Below, piece after piece: positions 1-64,000 of a stretch of DNA of 64,000 nucleotides. Positions within the stretch are counted from its first letter, which is position 1. Every line of letters begins with the position of its first letter. The notes below the pieces were generated by a model, which worked only from the letters and a program-made list of their open reading frames with translations, searched no databases and had not been told where the DNA came from. The stretch is from Lamellibrachia columna (lineage: Eukaryota > Annelida > Polychaeta > Sabellida > Siboglinidae), in contig OY759261.1 of assembly GCA_963662155.1 (NCBI GenBank), positions 42,736,056 through 42,800,055 of the forward strand. The letters are read 5' to 3'. A program made the position numbers and the translations under genes.

Positions 1-616
1 TGTACCAGTTGTGGCGAAATTGTCCATGCTTAAAACCATCTATGTTGTCTTCCTTGTCATTGCTCAAAGAATGTATTTTTTATATAACATGTATCTTCAT
101 GATTTGACTTTATGATGTGTTTTTGTCTTGCGAACCAAAATTTATTAATTCATTAATTTATTTATTTTTGCACACTTTTGACAAAATCCGTTTAATACCG
201 ATGTCTGGAAATATTGACTAGTTCCTTTTCGATGTTTTAGGAATCCATTTGAGTATATGTGAAATACTCTTACTAATGTGTCGATTGTGCAAATGTTTAG
301 TGTGTAAAGTCTGTTAATGAAACGTGGAGTCTGACACATAATATATATTATTCGATTTCTAAAACAGTTGTAAAATGTGAATCAAAATAAATTGTTTATA
401 GAAGTTGATTGCGTTACACATACCGTTATATTCAATGCTGCTTATTACTTGTTGGCGTCTTACAACACACTAAGAGAGGTGCGTTTCAGACTCTTTCTTA
501 CAAATCAATAACGTTTCGTCTATTACCTTAATTAAATAATAGCATATATAATATCTGAGGAAAGTGTACGTTTATTTTAGTATGTTTGATATTTGACTTT
601 GTTTGATTCTCAATAG
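1..616 (+). other. Intron D0-A1 (3' part), start of window
   Basis: This is the downstream part of the D-to-A intron. It matches the sequence from about 4,882 to 5,496 almost base for base, so the window opens just after where the (CA)n tract of the preceding unit would be. It ends in the acceptor CAATAG at 611-616. No other gene is seen. Confidence 0.8.
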
Positions 617-62993
<62,377 letters not shown>

Positions 62994-64000
62994 GTAAGTT
63001 CGAAAGAATGCCAGTAAATATTGTGTTATTAATATCCACAGTGGTATGTCCATGTATCTTCATTATGGTAGATACTATGGCACTAATTGAAATGTGATTA
63101 AATAAATGGAATGTTGATAATTTAAAATAACACCTCAGAAACATCAATGGATTCATTATTACGTACTCTATATTATATTTAAATTATGGTAATTTGCAAG
63201 AAGAGCATTTATACCCTGCTGATGCTTAATGGCAAAACCCTGAGCTCGTTTGCTACAGGAAGTCAGGAACACACAAAGAGTGATTGTTGGTAAAGGTCAT
63301 CATTTAATAATTCTACCAAAAGAAAAAAAAATGAATCAATGAAAAGTAGCTTGGCAGCTAGCGTAAACATGCTCATCAAGAAAAATACAATAAAATACAA
63401 TACATGTATATCAAATGAGATATCGCTTAGTTGCCAATACAAAGTTGCTCATTGGGAAACAATTATTAAATGACAGAAGTAGACGTAGCAAAGGTGGGAC
63501 GGTCCTTTGTCCCACCACATAAACGATCAACTAACCAGTCAAATATGCATCTAACAATTAAAGGTTATGTACCACAATTCCCATTGGGGTTCTCATGAAA
63601 GAAAAATTAAATTGTTAAAAGTCGTACAGCATACATATTGCTGACCAATACATTGTGTATACAAGTGAATACAGACTATACGCACTAAAACCGTCTAAAA
63701 ACCCTATGGGAAAATTATACATGAAGGAAAGCGTTAACGCACAATTGTGATTGTTTATCACAACCAAATTAGGAACTATCGGGAGTTGAATGTATACATA
63801 CAATACAGAATAATAACATGGTAAGCAACACGCGAACAATGGAGGTAGACAGGGGAGGATGGTGGGAAGATAAACTTCCAATGTGATGGCTCTGCAAAAT
63901 ACGTTTAGCGTGGCTCAGAGTTCCAACACAAAGGGAATGACTCTCGTTTGCCACGTGATCACCTAGCGTCATTTGACCACGAACCGTTTCGCGTATTGCG
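62994..64000 (+). other. Start of intron after A11, then unassigned DNA
   Basis: The first 220 bases match the introns after A9 and A10. At 63,214 the match stops (GCATTTATA then CCCTGCTG) and the remaining 787 bases match no other part of the window. A short inverted pair GGTGGGAC/GTCCCACC lies at about 63,494-63,515. Insertion of a mobile element is a possible cause. No coding region is supported. Confidence 0.65.

Overview
The window looks like genomic DNA from an invertebrate animal. It is AT-rich, has spliceosomal introns with GT-AG borders, dense (TA)n and (CA)n microsatellites, fossil non-LTR retrotransposons of the L2/CR1 and RTE-like kinds, and a short DNA transposon. I cannot name the species. 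No bacterial features, tRNA, rRNA or CRISPR array were seen.

The whole window is the inside of one plus-strand gene. I find 41 exons, all with open frames and matching splice phases, that together encode about 2,487 residues and nothing but CUB domains. Each CUB domain is split over two exons: a short N-terminal half (B or D, about 116-119 bases) and a longer C-terminal half (A or C, about 235-253 bases). The intron inside a domain is phase 0 and the introns between domains are phase 1. The exons run A-B-C-D, A-B-C-D, and so on. B+C makes a CUB with the usual four cysteines. D+A makes a CUB with only the first cysteine pair. Twenty complete CUB domains and one half domain are visible. Neither the start nor the stop of the gene is in the window, and no signal peptide, transmembrane segment or other domain type is visible.

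Layout. Bases 1-31,500 hold units 1-5 and exon A6, with periods of 4.9-6.6 kb. Exons and introns are nearly identical between these units, so they were recently duplicated or homogenised. Bases 31,500-40,100 are one expanded intron (A6 to B6) filled with mobile DNA: an inverted duplication, a hairpin, a DNA transposon with terminal inverted repeats, a second inverted duplication, and an L2/CR1-like LINE on the minus strand that is itself interrupted by a 5'-truncated LINE tail flanked by a 13-bp target site duplication. Bases 40,100-49,400 hold two diverged units (6-7). Bases 49,400-63,000 hold a second homogenised block (units 8-10 and exon A11) with 4.3-4.5 kb periods. Unit similarity stops at about 63,213 and the remaining DNA is unassigned.

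The introns carry old LINE pieces that were copied along with the exons. An L2/CR1 reverse transcriptase fossil and an RTE-like ORF2 linker fossil lie in the C-D introns of the first block. An RTE-like ORF2 C-terminal tail fossil lies in the C-D introns of units 7-10. The likely product is a very long secreted or cell-surface CUB-repeat protein. Its function cannot be read from the sequence.
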